From the NCBI GenBank assembly GCA_030407085.1, contig CM059584.1:146434001-146498000 (forward strand): a stretch of DNA of 64,000 nucleotides, given 5' to 3'. The DNA comes from Trichopria drosophilae. Its lineage: Eukaryota > Arthropoda > Insecta > Hymenoptera > Diapriidae. A program made the translations under genes and the position numbers. A model generated the notes under the pieces. That model searched no databases, had not been told where the DNA came from, and was given only the letters and a program-made list of their open reading frames with translations. Shown here one piece after another: positions 12,301-25,582 of this stretch (positions within the stretch are counted from its first letter, which is position 1; the number at the start of each line of letters is the position of its first letter).

Positions 12301-14600
12301 TCTACTTTCACATCAAACTTAGACATTTAAAGTAAATCTTTTTTCGTATTTCATTGAAGTTATTCAAAAATTTGTTATTACAAATGATAATTGCGTCAAC
12401 GGAGAGTGGACATTATTTTGTAATCTATCCAAAAATTATTTGCCGTATTGAATTAAAAAATTAGTTCCTCTCGGCTGCCATGTTTTTGGCAATGATAATA
12501 ATAAAAAACATTATACTGAAAAACATTTTTATGTCAAACATTCGGAGAAACATTTTTTGTAACTGAAAGTTTGACGTTATTTTGAAAATGTTAATAAAAA
12601 CAACTTTAAACAACAAGTTAAAATTTTAAAATAATTGTTGGAGAATCCTTCAGAAACAAATTAACATTTAAAATATCAATTTGAGCAATCAAATGGATTT
12701 GACATTTTGAGAGAATATTGTGTTTTTCTACATATTAAAGTTTTGAACTTGAGTCATTTTAATGGATTTTATTTGTGTTTTTGACCAAAAATTAATTATT
12801 TTTCTCTGCATTATAGTTAATACTTTATAGTTTTATGTCCTCCTTGATATTACGGTGACAGTCGAAATCGGGACAGCTGTGAGGCAATTTTTAGGAGAGC
12901 CTGAGGATGACGCATAAGTTACCGAATATTGCATAATTTTTAATTTAACAGAATGCAGAAATTTCCAGAATATTCTGAAGCTGAGGAAATTAGAAAAATT
13001 GATCGATTGTTAGTTTTTCAGCAAATCTTCATTTTGCCTATAGTTTCGAAAAATTCAGTTCACGGACAGAAATCTTCGAAAACAATTATTACACTCTACA
13101 AAATCGCCACAATAAAGTCCATTTTAAGAATTATGAAATGAAAAAAAAACAAAATTCATCATTAAAGTTTTCTGCATCTGGTCTAGAAAGAAAAAATTAT
13201 ATATTTCAATAAACAATAAATTTAATAATTTTTTTATGTCTTGGTGAGACTAGAACGATTTCGTTTCTTTCTTCGTTTCAAAATTCTCAAAATTTACAAT
13301 TATAGGGACGTTATAGATTGTATCAGTTTCGAGCAATTATTGCTATTTTATTTTATTAAATAATTTTCGTTACAAAAATTTTGAAAATTATATCACTGAA
13401 TGGCTGTTCTTTTAAATAGGTAAAAATCTTGCAAAATAAAAGAATATAGCGTAATTGTTTTCTTCGCCCAATTAAATGTTTAGAAATAGTAGTTTTCGAT
13501 ACAAGGGCGTAAAGGTTCTTTTTACGAATAGGAGATATTGTGACCCGAACGGAAGCGAGGGTTGCATTCACATTCGTTCAAAAAACATTTTTGCATATGC
13601 GCCGAAATATATTTTTTGTTACAAGAGTGCGTAAAATGTCCCTAAAAATCGAAAAAATCATTTTACGCACTACTTTACGCACACTGCAATAAAAAATATT
13701 TAGTTTTCAGAAAGTGAATTAATTCATGGAAGTTAAGAGATTTAATTAGCTATAATGATGTAATGATTATATCAACTACCTAATCATTGTGACGATTTTT
13801 TACATGATTAATTTACACTTACTACTTTTAGTTAAGTACAATTGTATCCATATTATTTAAGGGATTTTAGGAACATAAAAACATTTGTGAAGTACATTTT
13901 ATCACAAAATATGACAATTTGACGCGTGTAAAAATAGTAATAAACACAAAACGACAAAAATAAGCACTAATAAAAATAAATATAATTATAAACGTTACTT
14001 TGGAATAGTAAAATATACGCCAACTTCAATTGCCTCAATGAATTAACTAAAATAATCGACTTGGGATATTGAGTTAGTACAGCAGTCCTCCATTATAGGT
14101 TATATTATTTTTCTTTAACTTTTATTTTTTTCATCCCTGAGTTATATTTTTACTCACATTTTCTCTTACTATACTTTCTGTTCAACATGCGTATGACAGC
14201 TTGAGCTAGCATAGTGATACAACATAAGTATCATAATAAAAAACTGAATAATTTTTGGAGAACTACTGTAATATAACTTAAGAGGGGGCACAAGGGGGAC
14301 AACTTAACCCATCCAAACAGTCGATTTTTTTATCGCTATAAGGCTCTTCTTATTCTTGCTAGATTATCAACGTCAAATAGAATCTCGACATATGTCAAAG
14401 TGGCGACGAAAAGCTTAAAATTTGAGACCATTTTCGAGTTTTCCACGTACCACGATTTTAAGTTATATATTTCTTCCGGAAATAATGTTATAGGTGAATA
14501 AATGGATTTTTTTTTGTGAAATAATTGCGTGCATCTTCTTCTGAGCTCATTTTTTCTAAATTTGGGAGCAACATCGCTAACTACGACAAATTCTCCGTTA
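9326..14600. other. AT-rich region without recognisable genes
   Basis: Over 5 kb shows only short frames without conserved motifs. Two dispersed repeats are recognisable. The segment at 10318-10370 matches, inverted, part of 24720-24780 (shared phrase AAGGGGGTTCTAAAGTGCT). The segment at 13489-13690 belongs to the GCGTAAA/TTTACGC palindrome family. Nothing else could be supported. Confidence 0.5.
13489..13690. repeat. GCGTAAA / TTTACGC palindrome-family copy
   Basis: The copy holds the recurring phrase TTTTCGATACAAGGGCGTA at its left side and repeated ACGCACT / GTGCGTAAA words at 13625-13685. The same phrases recur, often inverted, at about 24520-24668, 30530-30660, 31998-32345, 32580-32760, 54600-54662 and 62880-62940. 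It is a dispersed family of unknown class, with no coding sequence. Confidence 0.55.
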
Positions 14601-15655
14601 GAATTGAGGGTAAACCTTCGGATGATCCACGTGTTCGAAACGGGAAAAAGTACAACATATTTTCGATGTATTTTGGCCTCCTGAAAACGAATATCATGAC
14701 AAAATTTGGCGCTCGGCCATATCTTGACCGTTATTTCAAAAAAACAGCCAAAAAACCCGTTTTTTCAGTTTTTTGCATTTATCTCGAGATATACATATCT
14801 GACGAAAAAATGTTCCTAACAAAAAAGGTAGAGAATTGAATTTTCTATAAAAAAGGTTTTATACATTTTTTTCCTAATGGTAATGGGAAGCTCGTAAAAT
14901 AGCGATAAACATAGATAATCCTTAGAATAACACGCTTCTTACATCCGCCTTGGTAATTACAGAAGACGCATTTCATGCCCGTTTAATTATCACTAATATA
15001 ATACCTTTTTATTAAGGATTGAGTAGGTTAAAGCAGGTAAGGTTAGACAAGGGTTAGGTTTTTTTTTAGCGGGGGGTCTGGGGGGTCCGCAGGCCCCCCC
15101 CCCCCCCCCAGGCACACATTGCGGTACGGGCAGTAGTAATGGTAATTGTCTCATCCTTACCATTACTACTGCCTGTACCACAATGTGTACCTGGGGGGCC
15201 GCAGGCCTGCGCCTGCCCCCCAAACCCCCCCTCTAAAAAAAAACCTAACCCATGTCCAACCTAACCTGACCGCCGGCATTAGCGTTACCCGATGTGCACC
15301 GCGGGGAGGTTGCTCGGTCGGGTTTTGCATTAATTTCAGCATTAATTTAGGGGGTCTCCTTTGCGATTAGGACAAAATTGTATACAACCTTTTTTATCGA
15401 GAATTTCAAGCACTGCATTTTTTGTTTGGAATATTTTTTCGTCAGATATGTATATCTCGAGATAAATGCAAGAAACTGAAAAAAAACGGATTTTTTGGCT
15501 GTTTTTTCGAAATAGCGGCCAAGATATGGCCGAGCACCCAATTTTGTCATGATATTCGTTTTCAGGAGGCCAAAATACGTGGAAAATACGTTGTACTTTT
15601 TCCCGTTTCGAACACGTGGATCATCCGAAGATTTACCGAATTGAGACGTTGATGA
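14600..15655. mobile_element. foldback element (long inverted repeat, about 1.05 kb)
   Basis: The left arm (about 14605-14830) and right arm (about 15415-15645) are inverted copies of each other. Both hold CGGATGATCCACGTGTTCGA, CCTCCTGAAAACGAATATCA and CTCGAGATATACATATCTGA, one on each strand. A second inner inverted pair follows (GGGTTAGGTTTTTTTT with G-runs against C-runs with AAAAAAAACCTAACCC). An inner hairpin of about 40-base arms is centred near 15150. The mirror frames in the two arms are by-products of this symmetry. It lies just past the stop codon of Orai. Confidence 0.75.
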
Positions 15656-15797
15656 CTTATCCGCAATAAGAGCTGAAAAACAATTGATCCCTCCAGGATC
15701 GCGAGGACGTACTTGGCCTAATTAAATTCAACTATTTACACGTTTAAAAAATATGTACACATACGTATTGTCTTCTATAAACGTCACTAAGAGAATC

Positions 15798-17108
15798 TTA
15801 AACACGCGATTGGCTAATCGTTACATTGTCCAAGTTCCTTTTAAGATTCTCCAATTCGTTAATATCGGATACTGAAGTTTCACACTTATATACGACCAAC
15901 GAATGATAAAAATGAACTGCGAATGCGATGAACACCACAAGGACCGGTATGACAATGACGGTACTGGCGGTAGCCGCTGTGAAGGAGTAGTCCCAGAACT
16001 TGACCCAACACAAGATGGCGATCTCAACCAGGAACAGGAAGAGCCCCAGGACCGTGGAGAAGGCCCAAGCCAACTCTATGAAGCCCCTCATACGTTCATG
16101 AGGAGATTCCGTCACCAACCTGGACACCTGGAGTTTGCTGATGGCTTCGACGTTCGGGAGTAAGTACGTGCTGATCATCAGGGCGAAGATGTGCACGGAT
16201 ACCAAAATAGTGGTGCAGACGGCGAACATGACGAAGAGCCATTCAGGTACGGCAGTAGGTTCGTTGATCTGCAACTCGACCATGGCTACCTACGCAGTGA
16301 GAAAATGCCATGCGATGTCGGTTTTTATTTGATCCCTATATGCGATCTCCGACCTTCGGTGACGCGAGTTACGCTTGACGTTTTTTAGCGGATTTAATAA
16401 CACTGATTTCTATTTTAATAACCACGGACGTTACTCGAACAACTGTTATTTACGTAATTCCAAACGCGAGATGGAACTCGAAGATTACGCGAATTACCGG
16501 GGGATCGTCGAGCGTAATTGTCGTACCGTGTACTTCCTCATCGGGAAATTTGTCTTCCTTACCATTGCGAAGCCGCTGAGGAGTTCAGAAGTCGTAGCCG
16601 TTGCTTTCAACTTTGCCCTGCACATGTGGAGCCTCCTCCAGGAGAGGCTGTCCAGGCCTTCTTGGTCCTCGAGGGGTTGTGATGGTGGTAAGGGTGGCAT
16701 TGGGGACATGCCCCCACAGTTGCAGCAACAATTGTGCACTGGAGTATTAGCCCCACCAGTGAACGAAGGGCTTGGTAACAATTTCATCATATCCACGGTG
16801 ATGTACCGGTTGCGATGTCTACTCCTCGGCGAAAGGCTAAGCTCGCTCTGAGCTGAGTATATCGTATTGTTTGGGTTGTAATTGAGATAATTCAAGTCGT
16901 TCATGGCACTCTGCTTTGACAACAGGTGACTCATGGACATCGGCCTTTGTCGCGAAGGTAACTTTGCATCGATTTGTGTCGATTTGTTTAACTTCGATAA
17001 ATGATCTTCCAAAACTGCCTGCTTATATCCCCGTTTGACATGAGGGTCACCACTGACACTTTCCAAAGAGGTTTTCGTATGAATGACCTCCTCATTGTTG
17101 TTAGACAT
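15798..17108 (-). CDS. Orai: Orai calcium release-activated calcium channel
   Basis: Orai forms the plasma-membrane pore of store-operated calcium entry and is gated by STIM from the endoplasmic reticulum. There are two coding exons: 16563-17108 and 15798-16289. The 273-bp phase-0 intron has GTAAGG at its donor and TAG at its acceptor. The product is 345 residues, a usual size for insect Orai. Exon 1 encodes a low-complexity N-terminus with a Cys cluster and a proline stretch, then the basic pre-pore helix ending [16 protein letters not shown]. Exon 2 continues VAMVELQ, whose Glu (residue 187) is the selectivity-filter position of TM1. TM2 is followed by the family signature SPHERM. TM3 carries its own Glu before ILCWVKFW, and TM4 leads into a short C-terminal coiled coil (about [15 protein letters not shown]), where STIM binds. 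I chose the ATG at 17106-17108 because the longer frame begins at a TTG. Confidence 0.95.
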
Positions 17109-17640
17109 ATCGATAATGACAATCAATTCGGATCATTCAGTATTTTGACAAGTCACTGGGTAATGTTCGATCATCGCGATAAAACATCACCAAAGGCCAC
17201 CAGGGCCACAATAAAAAATTATGGATAACTGACGAAGCGAATCGAACGTCAGCTTTCGCGAGGTCCGCATGCAGACTGGAATGGAATCGCGAAGTTATGC
17301 CGCTCCATACCTGTGCGGATCATAACAATAGTACGAATTGCCTTCAGTACATATCGGCTGCATAATAACCGGCTAACAGCGTATGTATGTCGCATACGAG
17401 CACGGATGACGCTCATGCATGCATGGAAAGCTAATTGTATGCGTGGAGCGATGTTTATCTCTTTTTCTAGAGATAGAGAATCAAAGTGAGAAATTTATGA
17501 CGACGACAAGCGAAGGGATCAGATGTGGTATCCAGTCGTCTTTTTTAAATGATTTATCGGTTTATGAAGTCATTGAGTAAGTACTTCCACGTATGCAGCT
17601 CTTCCGTTCAACTCTGCTGTAGGAAAAATCTGAATGACTT
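17109..17640 (-). promoter_or_regulatory. upstream region of Orai (5' leader or promoter)
   Basis: The 500 bases upstream of the Orai start are richer in GC and CpG than the neighbourhood (about 17180-17420). They contain no other recognisable gene and probably hold the leader exon or promoter. I could not fix a TATA box or start site. Confidence 0.35.
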
Positions 17641-18135
17641 TGGCGGTTTTTAATGACATTTATGCATTTCGAGAATCTTGGAATTCAAACATTTTGGATC
17701 ACATTCTTGTTCCGAGAACTTTGCTATTTCGTACGTCATTTATAAAGGTTTCACCAAAGACACAAAAAAGAAAACACCCGAATAGTCTCAAAATCTTTGA
17801 CATATTTAAAAATATTGCAGCCATTAAACGTTATAAAAATCAATTACCTTCAAAAACAGTCAGGTAGTCTATGAAATGCTTTGTGCATAATCATGTTTAT
17901 ATTGGCCAAACTAGGAGAAAATTAAAAACCAGAATCAAAGAACATCGAAAAAAAATTAATTTGCAAGAGAAATTTTGTCATAGCTTAATGACACACCGCA
18001 TAAAAAGTCATACCTTGATTACAATAATGAAAATATACTACAAATTGCAAAAATGAGATTAATAAAAACTAACCGAAAACTTCTTTTACTAAAACCAATA
18101 GTACTTTGATCAATACCAGACACGAAAGATCGTTT
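17640..18135 (+). mobile_element. Penelope-like remnant with GIY-YIG endonuclease
   Basis: The frame at 17871-18056 reads VYIGQTRRKLKTRIKEHRKK, the characteristic core of the GIY-YIG endonuclease of Penelope-like elements. Just upstream, in another frame, VVYEMLC is the preceding GVY-type strand, so at least one frameshift separates the two. Stops then accumulate. No RT motif is left. This is a second, independent fossil, in the same class as the copy at 5.1-6.3 kb but not closely similar to it. Confidence 0.75.
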
Positions 18136-21100
18136 TTACCTGAACTATGTAATTCAATAATCACGAAATAATAACATTAGGCGTGTGCAAATGCAAGTAA
18201 TTAGTTCCGATTATGCTGATAGGTGTCTGAATTTCTCCCATATTCGGTTTCAAACTGAACATTCGATTCCGGATTGGATATCCAGATGTTACAAATCCTT
18301 GGATAAGTCAGCTCAAGCTGAAATATAAATATATTTATTTTCTAATTAATTTGTTTTCAACGAGTTATTTCCTAATTAGTCCTTTATTACCGAGACGGCC
18401 TGAAATTCTACTTTATATATATATGTACAAATAATTTCTTGATTTTACCAAACTAATAAGCTTACTAGAAATTTTTCAGGTCCCGCTTTTCGATTTTAAA
18501 AAGTTTAAAAAATAGGTCTCACTATATTTTTAATATACCTTGAAAAAAGTCATTTTTTTACACTTTTTCTTTCAACTTAAATTTTGAAAAAAAATTGCAA
18601 TTTCATTGTCTTTGAATGCATGTAATCGGTGGTCCCGATAGTCGTACAAAACATTTGCGGAGGAAAACCATTTTATTACAGCATTCTTTTTAAATACTTT
18701 TTATTTTTAAATTCTTTTTAAATTCTTTTTTAATTCTTCAATTATCTCAATAATCTCAATAAATCCATTACCACTTTTAATCTTGCCGATTTAATAACAA
18801 AATTAATTTAAATCTTTTTCTGGTTAATCATAGTTATTTTATGGAATTTTACACGTTCGGTTTTAGACGTTCGTAATAATGCACTTACGGAATATTTTCA
18901 TTCTGAATTTGGAACCCCGTCCAGACCATATACAAAACATCAATGGTAACCTAATCTATATATTTTTATTAGATTCAGCCCTATCCAAGTTAACATAGAG
19001 CTATGTACAACTAAGGAGCTCTAAAAATACGTAATATAGTCACAAATCAGGAAATCATCATTTCATTACAAAATTGTCTACGTAACAAATAAACATAAGT
19101 GGATTAAAACCACACATTCTTTAATTATTGTAAAATATAACCGGCTTCGCTGGTCCTCGTATGTTGGTATCGCATTCGACCCATAAGATCTTGTTTTACA
19201 GCCTTGTATCGAAATAGTATTTTTCGTATTGTGAGGCGTTGAACCCGAATCCGGAGTCAGAATTCACAGAAATCTGACTACATATTTGCAATCAGCGAAA
19301 TGAGAAACTTCCAGACACTAAATTTTGAGCGAATTAAATGAAAAAGTGTTAAATTAATTGTTTCGCCATCGAATCCGCCATTTTGAATTTTAAAAAACTG
19401 AAACCAGATACGTAGTTAGCGACCCAAAAAAGAAAATCCGAGAACTGAATTTCAAGCAAATCCTATCAATTTTTTTATATATCTTCCATTTTTTGTCCGC
19501 CATGCAGGATCCGCTGGCGGCCGTTTTGAATTTGAGAAATCGATTTAATTGATTTGTAAATTTAACTTCTAAATCGCAATCCACGGTCGCAATTTCAAAA
19601 TTAGCTGACGTCGTACTAGTCAATCTCAAAATGTATCGAAAAAGTAAGGTTTTTTGAGGTTATGAAGAAAAAACTAATCAACTTGTGAATTCTTGCTCGG
19701 CATTTGGATCGAGTATCCCAAAATATGTGAGAAATTACTAATCTAGTTCGCCGCAGAGAAACTTTTTTTTTTGCGGGGCTGCGTAGTTAATGAAAAGGTG
19801 TATAAAATAAATGGACAAATATTACGTGTATAATATTTGGTTAAAACGACTGTGATGAATTTGTCAAAATTGCATGTAAAAATCACGGAGAAGTAAAGCG
19901 ATGTTTTCTGACTCGAGTGAACCAGAAGTGGCTGAAATTATGATGTCCAATTAACTTATGATGTAATATACGCGAAAATGTTAACGACAATAATAACAAT
20001 AATGGCGATGATAATGATGATTATACTCATATTAAAACTAATGAACGCAGTATTTATATTGAAATTAAAAATCGTGCAAAATATCTTTTTCCTACGAATA
20101 TTTTCCTAAAAAAATCATACTCAAAAATTGTACAAAAAATGGATAAAAACTAAATAAATAATGGGCACCAACTGAATAAAACCCTGTCTATAGACAACTG
20201 TTAGGTTAGCTTCAAAATAAACATACGTTATCAACATTATTCGCTACAAACCGGAAAATGGGTACCATATTCGCTGTAAATATTCTATCCAAAAAATGAA
20301 CCGAAACTATCCACTGTTTATCTAAACAGTGTATTAAAATACATCTATAAAGTTGTTGCATTTTGTATGGAAGAATGTAGGCAGCATTTCTACCATGGTA
20401 ACAAAAATAAATAGATTGAAATAACCATGCATATGGAATAGAAACCAGGCATAATTACTTCAACATTTTAGATACAGAACAAAACAATAAAAACAGAAAA
20501 AAAATATATTTCCTATAATGTACTCCTTCTAAGCAACGTCTTTTACATAGTTGGGCTACTTTCTACTATTTTTTGCTCTCCTTCGAATATTTATAGCGAT
20601 GTTTTTTAGGTTACACTGGGCAAAAATTGTTAAATTATATTTTTATTAAATTCGAAAATTTATTCGAGATCTACTTGTAAGTAAAAAAAAATTAAAAGGT
20701 ATATATCCTACTATTTTTGAGGTCGCTCTTCAAAGTATCGGGGTAAAATTGAGAGAGACAATACCTATTAGATTTGGATTCTACTGAAACTTTTGAATTA
20801 AACAAAAAAATTACTTCTTTACCATATTTAATTGAAACGACCTCAAAATAGTATTACAGTTAACATTTTTTGCCAAATTTCTGGAAGCTTCAACTCAGAA
20901 ACTACTAATTTTCAGATTTATTTATGCATGTAATTAGTATTTCTGTGATTACACAAAAAATGTTATAGACATATGGTTTTAAGCGTTTTTTTAAGTTTAT
21001 TTGCAATGTTTATAAGACATCCACAGATCTAAAAGTCGGTGAGAATCAATATTCGTGCAAGTATTCCATCAATTGAAACCTTACTTATCGAGGTGAAAGA

Positions 21101-24100
21101 AGCTTACCTTATGCTATTCTAAATTTGAAAAGAGAAACCAAAAAATTACAATTTAATAAATTGGACAACAAATATCTTGGAATAATATTTTCTTACAAAA
21201 AAGATCAACATTTTCTGAGTTCAAATACCTTTTAAGCATTAATAAACATTATTGTTTCTAAAATAAAAAGAACAAGACATTTTGTTTACAGTAGGTTTAT
21301 ATCATCATTAATAATAATCAGGTGCTTAAAAAAACTAATTCAACTAACTTATGAAACACATCAAAGTATCATTAAATTGCATAAGTATATTCTTGAATTA
21401 ACTAAATTTTTAAATCGTTGAGTGAAAGCATGGGTTATTAGATCTAAAATATTTATCTAAAAATATAGCACTGCAAAAAATGTAATGCATTGGAAAAAAT
21501 ATAAGGACACTTTTGTAACAATGAAATATTGTACTAATTAATCGTTGTTTATTTCTCGACCGTTAAAAAAATTGGTATTTGTCAGTCTGTTTATATAAAT
21601 ATTAATTTGAGTAAATATAAATAAATAACTGTATAGACGTCACTTTTGTAATAATGAACTATTGTACATTTGCAGTAAGTATATTCATCTTTCAGAAGTG
21701 TTATGTTCATTTCATGAACATTTATTTATTTTAAGTAAATGAGTAATGTGACCAAAAAATATTATTTATTAGATCGATTACGTAGCACATATTTTTTAAA
21801 GGAAATGAAAATTTAAAACAAATTTTTAAGTATTTTCATAATAACAATAAATTAAGTACGCTTCAAATAAATAAATTGTTGTGTTTTCTGACACAATTAA
21901 TCTGATTTTAAATTAGATTATTTAAAATGAAATATGATGTTTTCGGTTAAACAAAAAAAATGAAACTTTTTAATTTGTAATATTTACAATTTTTTCAGAC
22001 GTAAAGCTTTCTTCAACCATAGGCGCACAAAATTATTGAACTCAAACATAAAATTTTGATATATACGCTTTCTTCCAATGTGGCGGATAAAATGCAAAAA
22101 CTTCCCGAAAATCCGTCTTTCTCATTTCTGTTATTTTTTTCGAAATCTATGAAGTTTAGACAAAAGTTCCGAAGAATTAGTCAAAGAACACTCAATTTTT
22201 TTTAGATTTTTTAAACAAAAAGTTTAATTTTTTCAAAATTACGGATTTAGAACTTTAAAAAAAGTTTTCCGACAAACATTCATGATTATTCTTTGACTAC
22301 TAATTCTAAGACATTTTTGTCATAATAGAAATAATGCAATTAATCAATAATTGTTACATTTAACGTTCTTTAACTCGCACTCCTGTACCCGAGTCAATGT
22401 TTTGTACAATTTTCGGAAAATAAAAAAGAGTGAATAACGAAAAAGATGACCAATTTTCAACCAAATTGGATTAGTATGATTGTTGGGATCTAGTACTGTT
22501 GACATGTTTTCTCTCTCTCATTTATTTTCAGTAAGGAGTTTACAAATTCCTATTTTTTACAATTTACATTTCGATGTCGACTGAAGATTGTATATCCAAT
22601 TATTGTAATTGTACGCATTTAGTACAATTATATTTTTTCTTAAAATTCTTTCCATCACTTGATAAATGATTCGCACATTCAATAATTCTTAATAGCAAAT
22701 ATATGCAAATTTTAATTGAAAAGGAAGAATTCTGAGGAATACATGCAATCATATATCAATTATGTTCTACAGAAAGTCGTTTTAGTCGGGACTAACATTA
22801 AACAATAATGATGCTTTATAGAAAAGCATCGTAAAAGTTGATAATTTACATAAGTTTGTGTAAGGTACTAATTCAAAGTAAAGTGGCAAATATACAATTA
22901 TTTTTTTTTTCATCGATTTTCTCTACTGAAACGGATGCTAATTAATAAAATGCACACTTTAAAAATGATCTCGATTGAAGAGAATAAATAATATGGTAGC
23001 AGAATATGTTTAGAAGCAATGGTCGGTTCAAAATGGCCACGGATCGTGCACTTCATTGATTATAACCCGATTCAGTGGAGAAAATCTTGAAAAATTAAAA
23101 AAGAGACCTGAAAATTATAGCATTTTTATTTTATTTTGTAATTATTTGTAATTTTGTTTTTCATAAATAATTTTTTTTTCAGGTTTACTCGACGGGAATC
23201 GATAGAGCATATTAGATAATAGTAGAATCGAATCTTTCAAAAATTGAAATATTTATATTTAAAGTTAGCAAAACCAATTTCAGAAATGTTGTTTCGAAAT
23301 GTCTTATACGTTTTGGAAAACTTATTTGCATAATAATAACGGAAAGAAGCGATTGATAGCTGATTTTGTAAAATGCTTCTCTCGTTAATTGTTATGCTTT
23401 TTCTTCTGAAATTATGTGTAAACACAAATATTTTTTAACTAAAACATATTGAAGTCAACAATTTTTTCTCGCAAAACATAACTTACTGAATGTATGAGGT
23501 TTATTAACTTGCCAGAATTGATCAGACTTTTGAAGATGACTCACAGCAAGAGGTTGAAACGTTAAGTTTAGTGTATTTTAAATTATTTTATTATGTTATG
23601 ACCATCCTTTTATTTTTTATGACCGAAACATATCAATATTTTATTATCAAATCTTTGTATTTTTAACGGTCGATAAAATGTGGAAAATGAATATTTCAAC
23701 CTGTAAACTAAACATTTTTTGTATGTGTTCAAATAAATATGTATTTAATTTATTTTATTTATAACAGGGTTATATCTTTGACCGTCTTTATATAGAATTA
23801 TCAGTTCAGTTTCAAATAGTTTTTACTCAACATTAACTTCTTATTATTCATACAGATCTCCACCTTACTGATAATGATGATTAATGATAAATTTACATAA
23901 AAAAGTGACCGTGTTAATTGAACAATGCATAATGTAATTTTTGTTGAAAATGTTACAAAGTACTCAAGTGCACGTATTTTGTTGTTTTTATAGTTTATAC
24001 GGAGAGTGATGTAGCTGTTTATATAGTTATTAGGTCATGATAAATTTTAAAAAATTTATTGCTTACGGGCCGTCAATATTAAATTCGTTTAATAAACATT

Positions 24101-24519
24101 AACGTTCATGTTAGTTACATGGGATAACTTACTTTTCAATTAATTTGATGTTCCTAAACTCTAACAAAAATATTTTTACCTAATACATTTCTGTCTTGTC
24201 CTCACAATGGTGATTATTTCCTTCTAGGGAGCTACTAAATAGCGACTATTTTAATCAAATTCGCTTTTCCTGGCTTTATACTTTCTTTAAAAAGCTTTCA
24301 CGCATTTTCTACGAATATTCACCATGTTTCAGCGTGATCGGTTCAGAATTCGAAGAGAATTCAAAGGATTAAATTTCGTACAGGTAACGACGTGAACTGT
24401 TTTGCTAGAACAAAATCCTTATAACCAGCCAATTGTGAACCGATAAAGTTAAAACTTATTGAAAATTCTTAAAAACTGGGTATAGATGACCTTAAATTCA
24501 TATGCACTTAAAAATATGT

Positions 24520-24668
24520 TTATGTACGTCTTTTCGGTGCGTAAAGTAAACTTTACGCACTCGATTATACTTTACGCACGAAAAAGTCGTACGTAAACAA
24601 TATTTCGGCACACGTGTGTGTGTAAAGTTCTTTACGCATACGCCCTTGTATCGAAAACTACTATTAGT
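24520..24668. repeat. GCGTAAA / TTTACGC palindrome-family copy
   Basis: The copy contains GTGCGTAAAGTAAACTTTAC and, to its right, AGTTCTTTACGCATACGCCC followed by TTGTATCGAAAACTACTA. The order is inverted relative to the copy at 13489. The adjoining 24720-24790 segment matches, inverted, sequence at 10318-10370, so the repeat may be longer than the palindromic core. Confidence 0.5.
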
Positions 24669-25486
24669 TTCAGTTTAATTTGAATATTTTAGGTTATGAA
24701 GTGAAGTTATCGACTGCTTAAGTTACGCTTCCCCTTATAAGGGGGTTCTAAAGTGCTTCGCTGATAAGTTTACGCTAAAAATCGAAAAATTAAAAATTTC
24801 TGAATCAATTTATCAAAATTCGGGCGATGCAGGGGTAATTCTAATTAAGCGGACGGATTCTAAAACACGTCAAGGAGGCGAACAGCGGTTTAAGTAACGT
24901 ATATTGGTCAGTCACACTTGGTAAAAAGTAAATGTGTCAAAAAGAAGAATAAAATATATGACCTTGTAGAACTCATTGAATCACATATTTTTTGTATATA
25001 ACATTTTCTTCTACGATTTAAGATGAAAAGCACAACGATTTTCAGTACCGAAATCAGTAAAGTTTATAACATAACTCGCCGTAGTTCGGTGAAAAATGTA
25101 CCAAAATGCAACATTTTTTAGCAAAAACGTCCAAAAATTTTCAAAGAAATTTTCATTGAGACGCCATTTACAAGTAGTTGCAATTATGTCGGCTGTAAAG
25201 CAACAAATTTTTATTAAAATTAAAATATTTTGACCACCTGTGTGCATAGTTTCAATAGAATGCCAATATTGTAATAACTCTAATGTTTTTCGATATAGTA
25301 ATTTGCAATTCGTAATTATAAACGAATTCCTTCCACCTGGAATTATATGTGAATAGTGAAAAAAATTGATTTAATACGAAACTATCAATAATGTTAAATA
25401 AGAAATAAATCAGAAATAATAACATTAGAAACTGTATATCTAAGATAAATCGTAAAATTTATTTTTATCTCATTCAAAATATTCCT

Positions 25487-25582
25487 TAGAGAGGTATGGA
25501 ACAAATATGACAATGTTCAGTATTGTGATAGCATAATGAATAATTTACATTGATAAATAATTATTTTCATACCTCTCTTAGA
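25487..25582. repeat. short MITE-like hairpin
   Basis: TTAGAGAGGTATGG at the left and CATACCTCTCTTAG at the right form 13-14 base inverted ends around about 65 bases of AT-rich sequence. The form is that of a miniature inverted-repeat element. The target-site duplication is not clear. Confidence 0.5.

Noticed and set aside
14525..14839. 104-codon frame on the plus strand
   Set aside because: It lies in the left arm of the foldback element and is mirrored by a similar frame in the right arm. No known domain is present.
15903..16388. Plus-strand frames over the second Orai exon
   Set aside because: They are antisense shadows of the well-conserved Orai coding exon.
23450..23600. Possible Penelope-like 3' tail (AAGATGACTCACAGCAAGAGG followed by TTGAAACGTTAAG)
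   Set aside because: The GAAACGT phrase resembles Penelope tails, but no endonuclease or RT motif lies upstream and the match is too short.
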